Below, in pieces: positions 17,737-24,942 of a stretch of 64,000 bases of DNA; position 1 is the first letter of the stretch; each line of letters begins with the position of its first letter. The stretch is from NCBI RefSeq assembly GCF_022819085.1, contig NZ_JALHAG010000004.1:248001-312000 (forward strand). The letters run 5' to 3'. The translations under genes and the position numbers were made by a program. The notes under the pieces are model-generated. The model was not told the DNA's origin, did no database searches, and was given only the letters and a program-made list of their open reading frames with translations. This DNA is from Planococcus ruber. Its GTDB lineage: Bacteria > Bacillota > Bacilli > Bacillales_A > Planococcaceae.

Positions 17737-18510
17737 GTGAAGAAAAAACTTTATCAGCAATCAATTGAATTGACGAACGGCCCTTTAACTTCTGGCCTGG
17801 TCAAGAAATTTGCTGAATCACCGATAAGCCGAAAGTTTGTGCCTGGCTATATTAAAACTTACAAAATTGATACAAACGATATCGAAAATCCACTCACATC
17901 TTTTCCGACTTTGCATGATTTTTTCATTCGTACATTGAAGCCGGAGAGCCGGCCGATTGCTGATGCGGAGATTGTGTCGCCAGTGGATGCCCAAATCGAA
18001 ATTGTAGGAGATTTGCATGAAGGCATTCAATTTCTTGTGAAAGGCCAGCGTTATTCTCTTGCAGATCTGCTAGGCAATAAAGCGTTAGCGGACCGGTACC
18101 GGGGAGGGAAATACATTGTTCTCTATCTTTCTCCTGCCGATTACCACCGAATACACAGTCCGGCGAATGGGAAAATCGTCAAGCAATATATCCTTGGAAA
18201 AAAATCGTATCCCGTTAATGGATGGGGGCTAAAGTTTGGCAAATCGCCTCTAAGTGGGAATTATCGTCTGATTTCTGAGCTTGAAACGGAATTCGGGCAC
18301 ATGTTGTCGGTGAAAGTCGGTGCCATGTTCGTAAATTCTATTCGTTTGACGAATCTGTCGGATCAATGGGCAAAGGGAGAGGAAGTTGCTTATTTCAGCT
18401 TCGGTTCGACTGTAGTGCTTTTCTTTGAAAAAGACAGCATTGAATTTTACGGGAATGTGAGCGCCGGAAAACGTATCTATATGGGAGAAGCACTCGCATA
18501 TATGGTATAA
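17737..18510 (+). CDS. psd: Phosphatidylserine decarboxylase proenzyme
   Basis: 257 residues. Converts phosphatidylserine to phosphatidylethanolamine at the membrane. The proenzyme cuts itself at a Gly-Ser-Thr site, seen as FSFGSTVVLFF with Ser224 becoming the pyruvoyl group; the conserved VSPVDAQIE and the catalytic His in SPADYHRIHSP are present. GTG start at 17737 behind GGAGGTG. Divergent from pssA, so both steps of PE synthesis are encoded back to back. Confidence 0.95.
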   Translation: MKKKLYQQSIELTNGPLTSGLVKKFAESPISRKFVPGYIKTYKIDTNDIENPLTSFPTLHDFFIRTLKPESRPIADAEIVSPVDAQIEIVGDLHEGIQFLVKGQRYSLADLLGNKALADRYRGGKYIVLYLSPADYHRIHSPANGKIVKQYILGKKSYPVNGWGLKFGKSPLSGNYRLISELETEFGHMLSVKVGAMFVNSIRLTNLSDQWAKGEEVAYFSFGSTVVLFFEKDSIEFYGNVSAGKRIYMGEALAYMV

Positions 18511-18549
18511 TCAATAGCATTAAGTTCGGAGAAACAGGAGTTGTTTGCA

Positions 18550-19071
18550 GTGTATCGATATTTTATACCGAGCCAATACGTGAGAAAAGTCTATGACATT
18601 TCGCCAGAGATGCTTTTGGAACAGAATGTAACAGGAATCATCACGGATTTGGACAATACTTTAGTTGAATGGGACCGGGCAGATGCGACGCCGATGCTGA
18701 TTGAATGGCTGAAGGGCATGAAGGATGCCGGCATCCAAGTGGTCATTGTGTCCAATAATAATGAACTTCGCGTGAAGTCTTTTGCGGATCCGCTTGGCAT
18801 CCCTTTTATTTTTCAGGCAAGAAAGCCGATGGGACGGGCTTTTCGTAAAGCTTTGGCCATTATGCATGTAAAGCGGGAAAATGTCGTGGTTATCGGAGAC
18901 CAGATGCTGACGGATATTTTCGGCGGCAACTTGAACAAATTCCACACCATTCTTGTGCTGCCAGTCGCGCAGTCAGACGGTTTCTTTACGCGTTTTAACC
19001 GAATGGTGGAACGCCGCATCATGAAAAAACTAAAACAAAAAGGTCAACTTACTTGGGAGGAAGAAAATTGA
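18550..19071 (+). CDS. yqeG: HAD-superfamily phosphatase YqeG (subfamily IIIA)
   Basis: 173 residues. HAD motif I DLDNTLVEWD with Asp33 and Asp35, motif II in VIVSNNNE, conserved lysine in ARKPMGRAF, and motif IV GDQMLTDIFGGN. Related to mitochondrial phosphatidylglycerophosphatase Gep4, and the B. subtilis orthologue has been tied to phosphatidylglycerol phosphate hydrolysis, which would fit the neighbouring lipid genes; this remains tentative. GTG 18550 is preferred because CAGGAG ends nine bases before it; TTG 18541 abuts the site. Its TGA overlaps the yqeH start. Confidence 0.9.
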   Translation: MYRYFIPSQYVRKVYDISPEMLLEQNVTGIITDLDNTLVEWDRADATPMLIEWLKGMKDAGIQVVIVSNNNELRVKSFADPLGIPFIFQARKPMGRAFRKALAIMHVKRENVVVIGDQMLTDIFGGNLNKFHTILVLPVAQSDGFFTRFNRMVERRIMKKLKQKGQLTWEEEN

Positions 19072-20171
19072 ACGAAATGCCAACATGCATCGGATGCGGA
19101 GCGCAAATCCAGACAGATCGCCCCGGCGAACTGGGATATGCTCCTGCATCGTCTTTAGATAAAGAAGAAATTATTTGCCAACGCTGCTTCCGTTTGAAAA
19201 ATTACAACGAACTGCAGCCGGTTTCACTGACAGATGACGATTTCCTGAAAATCCTGAATGGACTAGGAGAACGCAAAGGGCTGATTGTGAAAATCGTTGA
19301 TATCTTTGATTTTAACGGCAGCTGGCTGCCAGGCCTTCACCGGTTTGTCGGAAACAACGACATCCTGTTGATTGCCAATAAAGCAGATTTATTGCCGAAA
19401 TCAGTCAAACAGCAAAAACTGGTCAACTGGATGAAGCAAGAAGCGAAGAAACTGGGCTTGAAGCCGATTGACATCTTAACGGTCAGTGCCCATAAAGGCA
19501 CTGGAATAGATGAAGCGATGGCCATGATCGATAAATACCGCAAAGGGCAAGATGTCTATGTGGTCGGCTCTACGAATGTCGGGAAATCGACGTTCATCAA
19601 CCGCATTATCAAACAGGCAACCGGGCAGTCTGATATTATCACCACTTCCCATTTCCCGGGAACGACACTTGATATTATTGAAATCCCGCTGGATGACAAA
19701 CGTTCGCTATACGATACGCCGGGAATCATCAACCATCATCAGCTTGCGCATTATTTGAATCCGGCCGACTTGAAAATGATCATGCCGAAAAAAGAGCTGA
19801 AGCCGCGCGTTTTCCAATTAAATGCGGAACAAACGCTTTATATCGGCGGCCTTGCCCGCTTTGATTTTATTAAAGGGGACCGCTCTTCTTTCACTGTCCA
19901 TGTCGCCAACGACCTTGGAATTCACCGGACAAAGCTGGAAAATGCAGATGCTTTATATGAACAGCACCTGGGCGGAATGCTAGCTCCGCCTTCTGCTGAA
20001 TATAAGGAAGATTTCCCGGAGTTAGTGCGCCATGAATTCCGGGTAAAAGATAGTAAAACAGATATCGTATTTTCAGGCCTTGGATGGATTACTGTCCAGC
20101 ATCCGAATGTAGTGATCGCTGCCTATGCACCTAAAGGCGTCGAAGTGATTTTGCGTCCATCGCTGATTTAG
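19068..20171 (+). CDS. yqeH: Circularly permuted GTPase YqeH (30S ribosome assembly)
   Basis: 367 residues. An N-terminal treble-clef zinc site (Cys7, Cys10, Cys37, Cys40) precedes a permuted GTPase domain whose motifs run G4 (NKADLLP), G5 (SAHKGTG), G1 (GSTNVGKST at 167-175), then G3 (DTPG). The C-terminal domain is the usual RNA-binding part. YqeH is needed for 30S biogenesis. TTG 19068 is the likely start: GGAGG ends seven bases upstream and the codon overlaps the yqeG stop (TTGA), giving translational coupling; ATG 19077 is 16 bases from the site. Confidence 0.95.
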   Translation: MNEMPTCIGCGAQIQTDRPGELGYAPASSLDKEEIICQRCFRLKNYNELQPVSLTDDDFLKILNGLGERKGLIVKIVDIFDFNGSWLPGLHRFVGNNDILLIANKADLLPKSVKQQKLVNWMKQEAKKLGLKPIDILTVSAHKGTGIDEAMAMIDKYRKGQDVYVVGSTNVGKSTFINRIIKQATGQSDIITTSHFPGTTLDIIEIPLDDKRSLYDTPGIINHHQLAHYLNPADLKMIMPKKELKPRVFQLNAEQTLYIGGLARFDFIKGDRSSFTVHVANDLGIHRTKLENADALYEQHLGGMLAPPSAEYKEDFPELVRHEFRVKDSKTDIVFSGLGWITVQHPNVVIAAYAPKGVEVILRPSLI

Positions 20172-20181
20172 GAGGATTTTC

Positions 20182-21009
20182 ATGAAGAAATGGTATGCCG
20201 TAATAGGAGATCCGATCGCCCATTCCCTATCGCCCTTTATGCATGATTTGTGGATGGTCGAACACGGGGTCGATGCCAGCTATATTCCGGTCCATGTAAA
20301 ACCGGCGCGTTTGAAAGAATCGTTCGATGCTTTGAAAACGCTTGGTGTGGGCGGATTTAACATCACTTTGCCGCACAAGCAGGCCATCGTTCCTTTTCTG
20401 GATGAATTGGATGAAACGGCCATCATTATGGACGCTGTCAATACGGTGACGTTTGATGGCCAATCCTATAAAGGCTGGAATACGGACGGAGACGGGTTTG
20501 TCCGGTCGCTCATGACTGAGCAGATTGCGCTCCATGAAAAAGTGCTGATCATCGGAGCAGGCGGTGCAGCACGGGGCATTGCTTTTGCATTGAAACGCGC
20601 TAACTTTCATGACGTCTCGATCGCTAACCGAACCTATCAACGGGCAGAAGAATTGGCAGCAGCTACAGGAAGCGAAGCCATCACGATGCAGGATGCTGAA
20701 AAGTCTTTAGGGGATTTCCGCATTATTATCCAGACGACTTCGGTCGGGCTCGCGGAAGGCGAAGCCTTGCCGCTTTCGCTGGACCAGATTCAGCCGGATT
20801 CACTGGTGGCGGATATTATCTATACGCCGCTTGAAACTCCGTTTCTAAAAGCGGCAAAAGAAAAAGGATGCAGGATTTTGAACGGCGTCGGCATGTTTGT
20901 CTATCAAGGCGCCATTGCCTTTGAAAAATGGACGGGCATTCGTCCGGATACTGAAAAAATGATCCACATCATCACGGATAAACTAGGAGGAAATTATGTT
21001 AACAGGTAA
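20182..21009 (+). CDS. aroE: Shikimate dehydrogenase (NADP+)
   Basis: 275 residues. Reduces 3-dehydroshikimate in the aromatic amino acid pathway. Seen: AVIGDPIAHSLSPFMH substrate motif, catalytic Lys in NITLPHKQAI, Asn/Asp in AVNTVTFDG and WNTDGDGF, and Rossmann GAGGAARGI. AGGAGG precedes the ATG ten bases after the yqeH stop. Its 3' end overlaps yhbY by 14 bases. Confidence 0.97.
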   Translation: MKKWYAVIGDPIAHSLSPFMHDLWMVEHGVDASYIPVHVKPARLKESFDALKTLGVGGFNITLPHKQAIVPFLDELDETAIIMDAVNTVTFDGQSYKGWNTDGDGFVRSLMTEQIALHEKVLIIGAGGAARGIAFALKRANFHDVSIANRTYQRAEELAAATGSEAITMQDAEKSLGDFRIIIQTTSVGLAEGEALPLSLDQIQPDSLVADIIYTPLETPFLKAAKEKGCRILNGVGMFVYQGAIAFEKWTGIRPDTEKMIHIITDKLGGNYVNR

Positions 21010-21295
21010 ACAAAAACGCTTTTTGAGAAGCGAAGCCCATCATTTAGATCCGATTTTCCAAGTCGGCAAAGGGGGCGTCAGCGGAACGATGCTGCGCCAG
21101 ATCGAGGAAGCTTTGGAAGCCAGAGAATTGATTAAAGTCAGTATTCTTCAAAACAACGAAGATGACAAACACGACGTAGCGAACCAGCTGGCTGAAGGTA
21201 CGTATGCGGAATTGGTTCAATTGATCGGCCATACCGTCGTGCTTTACAAACCGTCGGTCAATAAAAAACGGATCGAGCTGCCGGTGAGCAAATGA
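20996..21295 (+). CDS. yhbY: CRS1/YhbY RNA-binding protein YqeI
   Basis: 99 residues forming a single CRM domain: LTGKQKRFLRSEAHHLDPIFQVGKGG with the GxxG-type loop, then a second half ending LYKPSVNKKRIELP. In E. coli YhbY associates with the pre-50S subunit. The ATG lies inside the end of aroE with AGGAGG nearby, and the stop overlaps the start of nadD by four bases. Confidence 0.95.
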   Translation: MLTGKQKRFLRSEAHHLDPIFQVGKGGVSGTMLRQIEEALEARELIKVSILQNNEDDKHDVANQLAEGTYAELVQLIGHTVVLYKPSVNKKRIELPVSK

Positions 21296-21894
21296 AAAGA
21301 GTCGGGATACTAGGCGGAACTTTCAATCCACCTCATCTCGGCCATCTGATCATGGCCAATGAAGCATTCCACGCCGTCGGTTTGGACGAAGTGCGCTTTA
21401 TGCCGAATTTTATCGCCCCTCATAAAGAAGTCAGCGGTGCAGGTGCAAAGGAACGTTTGGCAATGACGGCGCTCGCAGTAGAAGACACGCCGTATTTCTG
21501 CGTCGAAGATTTTGAAATCAGGCAAGGCGGAGTCTCCTATAGCTTTGATACGATATCAAAACTGCGCGAAAAGGAACCCGACAGCGAATTTTATTTCATC
21601 ATTGGCGGGGATATGGTGGAAGGCTTGAATACTTGGCACCGCATAGATGAACTGGCAGCGATGATCCGGTTTATCGGGATTAAACGGCCAGGCTATTCCC
21701 ATATAAGCCCGTTTCCGGTGCAAATGATCGACTCGCCAGAAATCCATCTATCGTCAACGATGATTCGCAACCGCGCTTCTGCAGGAGGCACGATTCGCTT
21801 TCTGGTTCCGGAAAAAGTGGAAGCTTATATTCGAAAGGAGCGGTTATATGGATCGGAGCACCATGCTTCAGAGAGTGAAGAAATGCGTTCCTGA
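21292..21894 (+). CDS. nadD: Nicotinate-nucleotide adenylyltransferase
   Basis: 200 residues. Makes deamido-NAD from nicotinate mononucleotide and ATP. Seen: GILGGTFNPPHLGHL with the HxGH nucleotidyltransferase motif and the C-terminal LSSTMIRNR. It begins with the ATGA overlap on yhbY. Its 3' end overlaps yqeK by 47 bases, an unusually long overlap, but yqeK has its own ribosome site. Confidence 0.96.
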   Translation: MKRVGILGGTFNPPHLGHLIMANEAFHAVGLDEVRFMPNFIAPHKEVSGAGAKERLAMTALAVEDTPYFCVEDFEIRQGGVSYSFDTISKLREKEPDSEFYFIIGGDMVEGLNTWHRIDELAAMIRFIGIKRPGYSHISPFPVQMIDSPEIHLSSTMIRNRASAGGTIRFLVPEKVEAYIRKERLYGSEHHASESEEMRS

Positions 21895-22426
21895 AAACCG
21901 GTTTAATCATATACTCGGGGTGATGAAGACTGCAATGGCTTTAGCCCAAAAATTCAACGTCTCGGAAGAAAAAGCGCAGATTGCGGCGATTTTGCATGAT
22001 GTTGCTAAATTTTCCGACCGGGAATGGATGAAATCCATCATTGAAAAGCAGCAGATGGATCCTTTGCTTCTCGAATACCATTCTGAATTGTGGCACGCTC
22101 CAGTCGGCGCCTATGTTGCTGCCTATGAATTCGGCGTTACCGATGAAGACATCTTGAACGCGATCCGCTACCATACGACGGGGCGCCCGGGAATGTCGGA
22201 TTTAGAAAAAGTGATTTATATTGCCGATCTTGTGGAACCGAACCGCAAATTTTCAGGAGTTGAAGAATTGCGACAATTAAAAGATCAAGGATTGGATGTT
22301 ATGATGGAAGCCAGCGTCAAGCATACGATTGACTTTTTAAAATCAAAAAATCAGCCGGTTTATCCGGATTCACTGAAGTGTTATGAATACTTCGTGCAAC
22401 AGAAAGGGAAAGTGAAGAATGACTAA
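21848..22426 (+). CDS. yqeK: HD-domain hydrolase YqeK (bis(5'-nucleosyl)-tetraphosphatase, symmetrical)
   Basis: 192 residues. HD signature: His in RFNHILGVM, HD pair in ILHDVAKF, then HxxH-type YHSELWHAP and the Asp in IYIADLVEPNR. Gram-positive YqeK proteins have been shown to split Ap4A symmetrically into ADP. ATG 21848 is preceded by AAAGGAG inside nadD. Overlaps rsfS by eight bases. The pairing with nadD is widely conserved. Confidence 0.93.
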   Translation: MDRSTMLQRVKKCVPENRFNHILGVMKTAMALAQKFNVSEEKAQIAAILHDVAKFSDREWMKSIIEKQQMDPLLLEYHSELWHAPVGAYVAAYEFGVTDEDILNAIRYHTTGRPGMSDLEKVIYIADLVEPNRKFSGVEELRQLKDQGLDVMMEASVKHTIDFLKSKNQPVYPDSLKCYEYFVQQKGKVKND

Positions 22427-22757
22427 ACACACATTACTACAAATGGCATACGATGCCGCAGAGGATAAAAAAGCCGAGGATATCGTGGTTTTGAATATGG
22501 AAGGCATCTCGCTTCTTGCTGATTACTTTATCATTTGCAGCGGGAACTCTGACCGCCAAGTCCAAGCGATCGCCCGTGAATTAATTGAGCAGTCAAACAA
22601 AGCGGGAAATGAAGTGAAGAGCGTTGAAGGATTTGATGCTGCGCGTTGGATCTTGATCGATCTTGGAGATGTGGTGGCCCATGTTTTCCATAAAGATGAA
22701 CGGTCATACTACAACTTGGAGCGCTTGTGGAGAGAAGCTCCACAAATGGAAATATGA
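22419..22757 (+). CDS. rsfS: Ribosomal silencing factor RsfS
   Basis: 112 residues, nucleotidyltransferase-like fold of the Iojap family. Conserved core DYFIICSGNSDRQVQAIA and the closing stretch RWILIDLGDVVAHVF followed by YNLERLW. Binds uL14 on the 50S subunit and blocks subunit joining during starvation. Start is embedded in the yqeK end; the stop overlaps the yqeM start as ATGA. Confidence 0.96.
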   Translation: MTKHTLLQMAYDAAEDKKAEDIVVLNMEGISLLADYFIICSGNSDRQVQAIARELIEQSNKAGNEVKSVEGFDAARWILIDLGDVVAHVFHKDERSYYNLERLWREAPQMEI

Positions 22758-23479
22758 GATACGGAAAATTTGCATCAGTTTACGATGAACTGATGGAAGA
22801 TATTCCTTATGAACGATATGTGGAATGGGTTGCTGCCCATGTGAAATCCGGCACTTTGCTGGATTTGGCGTGTGGGACAGGAACCCTTTCGCAGCTTTTT
22901 GCTGAAATGGGCTATCAAGTGACAGCGAGCGACTTGTCAGAAGAAATGTTGGCTATTGCAAGCCAGCGTTTCCAGGATGCCCAGCTCCAAATTCCGCTGC
23001 TCCAATTATCGATGGACCATCTGGAAGGATTAGCTGGCTTTGATGCCGTTACAATCGCCATTGATTCATTGAATTACTTGGAAACCGAACAACAAGTCCA
23101 GGAAACGTTCAAAGAAGTGCATGGTGCCCTGAATGCGGGCGGACATTTTTTCTTTGATGTCCATTCTCTCTATAAAGTGGATCATATTTATATGGACAGC
23201 CCGTTTGTTTATGACGGAGAAGATATTTCATATATTTGGCATACAGCTGAAGGCGATTTTGACCACAGCGTAATCCATGACTTGACCTTCTTTATCCGCA
23301 ATGGGGAATTTTTCGAGCGGTTTGAAGAAACGCACGAACAGCGGACGTTTCCGGTTGAGCAGTATAGCGCTTGGCTCGAAGATGCAGGTTTCGAAGTAAT
23401 GGAAACCGCAGCCGATTTTACAAATGAAAAACCTGATGATGACAGCGAACGCATTTTTTTCCACGCAGTCAAAAAATAA
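22754..23479 (+). CDS. yqeM: Class I SAM-dependent methyltransferase YqeM
   Basis: 241 residues. Glycine motif I LLDLACGTGTLS at about 35-46 and following acidic loop TASDLSEEML; the N-terminus MRYGKFASVYDELM matches YqeM. Substrate unknown. ATG 22754 overlaps the rsfS stop and aligns with the family N-terminus; a GTG nine codons earlier is possible but would sit within rsfS. Last gene of the yqeG-yqeM operon, followed by a strong terminator. Confidence 0.9.
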   Translation: MRYGKFASVYDELMEDIPYERYVEWVAAHVKSGTLLDLACGTGTLSQLFAEMGYQVTASDLSEEMLAIASQRFQDAQLQIPLLQLSMDHLEGLAGFDAVTIAIDSLNYLETEQQVQETFKEVHGALNAGGHFFFDVHSLYKVDHIYMDSPFVYDGEDISYIWHTAEGDFDHSVIHDLTFFIRNGEFFERFEETHEQRTFPVEQYSAWLEDAGFEVMETAADFTNEKPDDDSERIFFHAVKK

Positions 23480-23484
23480 AATTT

Positions 23485-23517
23485 GCCATCCGCAATCCTT
23501 GCGGATGGTTTTTTTAT
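23485..23517 (+). terminator. Rho-independent terminator of the yqeG-yqeM operon
   Basis: CCATCCGCA (23486-23494) pairs with TGCGGATGG (23500-23508), followed by eight T. Confidence 0.92.
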
Positions 23518-23542
23518 TCGGTTCCCGCCGACTGAAAATAAA

Positions 23543-23572
23543 TTCGACACGGACAGAAAGTTGATATATAAT
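23543..23572 (+). promoter_or_regulatory. Candidate promoter of comEA
   Basis: TATAAT at 23567-23572 with TTCGAC at 23543-23548 (18-base spacer). It would start the message near 23579, after which no ATG, GTG or TTG in the comEA frame occurs before TTG 23636. No ComK box was recognised with confidence. Confidence 0.5.
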
Positions 23573-23620
23573 TCAGACAGCTTCCGTCTGATTGCCGATT
23601 GTGGAAATGAGGGAAACCGA

Positions 23621-24235
23621 CTGAACTTTTCACAGTTGAAAGACAACATCGGCTGGCTGCTGATCCCGGCCATTGCCTTAATAGCCGCAGCCGTCTATTT
23701 TTTAGCTCCCCAAGATGATCCAGAAGCGACGCTGGAACTGATCCAGCCCGAGCTCCCACAGCAAACTGAAACCCCCATCGAAAGCAATCCCATACCTGAA
23801 GTGATCATGGTCGATATTAAAGGCCAAGTTGCCAATCCAGGCGTTTATGAACTGCAGACAGGAGCGCGTGCAAAAGACGCGATTCAGGCAGCTGGCGGAT
23901 TTTTAGAAACGGCTGAAACGTTGTCCATCAATTTAGCGATGGTGGTACAAGATGAAATGGTTCTCTACGTTCCGGAAATTGGAGAGGAAGGAGCTGTTCC
24001 GGCCATTCAGGCCGGAGAGCCTGCCGCAGCCGACGGCAGTCCGCTCGTTAATTTGAATACAGCAACGGCTGAGGAATTGATGACATTGACGGGCATTGGT
24101 CCCTCGAAAGCTGAAGCGATTCTTTCCTACCGGACAGAAAACGGAAATTTTCAAAGCATCGAAGACTTAACGAAAGTCTCAGGCATTGGCGACAAAACTT
24201 TTGAAAAACTGAAAGAGGCCATTACGGTGAATTAA
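23621..24235 (+). CDS. comEA: ComEA, DNA receptor for competence
   Basis: About 204 residues if CTG 23621 is the start. One N-terminal membrane helix (WLLIPAIALIAAAVYFLA, about 12-29), a proline/glutamate linker, an SLBB-type oligomerisation domain (VDIKGQVANPGVYEL), and a C-terminal helix-hairpin-helix DNA-binding domain (NLNTATAEELMTLTGIGPSKA and KVSGIGDKTFEKL). Binds incoming dsDNA at the membrane for ComEC. The open frame extends upstream across the yqeM terminator, so the long version is not credible. GAGGG at 23609-23613 is seven bases before CTG; the length then matches B. subtilis ComEA (about 205). TTG 23636 is the alternative. Confidence 0.88.
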   Translation: MNFSQLKDNIGWLLIPAIALIAAAVYFLAPQDDPEATLELIQPELPQQTETPIESNPIPEVIMVDIKGQVANPGVYELQTGARAKDAIQAAGGFLETAETLSINLAMVVQDEMVLYVPEIGEEGAVPAIQAGEPAAADGSPLVNLNTATAEELMTLTGIGPSKAEAILSYRTENGNFQSIEDLTKVSGIGDKTFEKLKEAITVN

Positions 24236-24258
24236 CCGGCTATGAGCCTAAAGGACGG

Positions 24259-24286
24259 TTGACGAAATTTTCGCCTCTGCTACACT
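24259..24286 (+). promoter_or_regulatory. Candidate promoter of comEB-comEC
   Basis: TTGACG at 24259-24264 and TACACT at 24281-24286, spacer 16 bases, 31 bases before the comEB ATG. Confidence 0.6.
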
Positions 24287-24316
24287 TATTTTAACTAACC
24301 AGCAGGAGGCAATCAG

Positions 24317-24907
24317 ATGAAGCGAATAACTTGGGATCAATTTTTCATGGCGCAAAGCCATTTACTAGCATTAAGAAGCACATGTACAAGGCTATCTGTT
24401 GGAGCGACGATAGTCCGAGACCGCCGGATTATGGCAGGCGGCTACAACGGCTCGATTTCAGGCGGCGACCATTGCATCGACAAAGGCTGCTATGTGGTGG
24501 ATGGCCATTGCGTACGGACCATCCATGCCGAAATGAATGCACTTTTGCAATGCGCCAAATACGGCATCAATGTCGGCGGTGCGGATATGTATGTCAGCCA
24601 TTTCCCTTGCCTCCAATGCACGAAGTCGATCATTCAAGCCGGCATAGCGAGGCTGTATTATGCAGCGGATTACAAAAACCATGAATATGCAATCGAATTG
24701 CTTGAACAAGCCGGCGTTGAAGTGGTGCAAGTGCCATTCGATGAACGCAAAATTGATTTCTTAAGCGTAGAGAAGACAGCTTTGTACATGGAATTGCTCG
24801 AAAAATTGCGGGAAAAAGGCGGCAGCGATGAAGAATTGGCCCATTACAATGAACGGGTGAAACAATTATTCGGAGAAGTGGAAGAAGTAGAAGAAGCCGA
24901 AGTATAA
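24317..24907 (+). CDS. comEB: ComE operon protein 2, dCMP deaminase family
   Basis: 196 residues. Zinc deaminase signature: His70-Ala-Glu72 and PCLQC with Cys98 and Cys101; N-terminal extension contains further Cys/His (DHCIDKGCYV...GHC) typical of dCMP deaminases that bind a second zinc. Predicted to make dUMP from dCMP; the role in transformation is not needed in B. subtilis. AGGAGG before ATG. The acidic C-terminal tail ends EEVEEAEV. Confidence 0.94.
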   Translation: MKRITWDQFFMAQSHLLALRSTCTRLSVGATIVRDRRIMAGGYNGSISGGDHCIDKGCYVVDGHCVRTIHAEMNALLQCAKYGINVGGADMYVSHFPCLQCTKSIIQAGIARLYYAADYKNHEYAIELLEQAGVEVVQVPFDERKIDFLSVEKTALYMELLEKLREKGGSDEELAHYNERVKQLFGEVEEVEEAEV

Positions 24908-24942
24908 GTCCGAATTTCTTCATTTATTTCGCGGCGGCTACG

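Noticed and set aside
23483-23620. N-terminal extension of comEA by 46 residues
   Set aside because: It would overlap the yqeM terminator and the predicted comEA promoter, and lacks resemblance to ComEA proteins.
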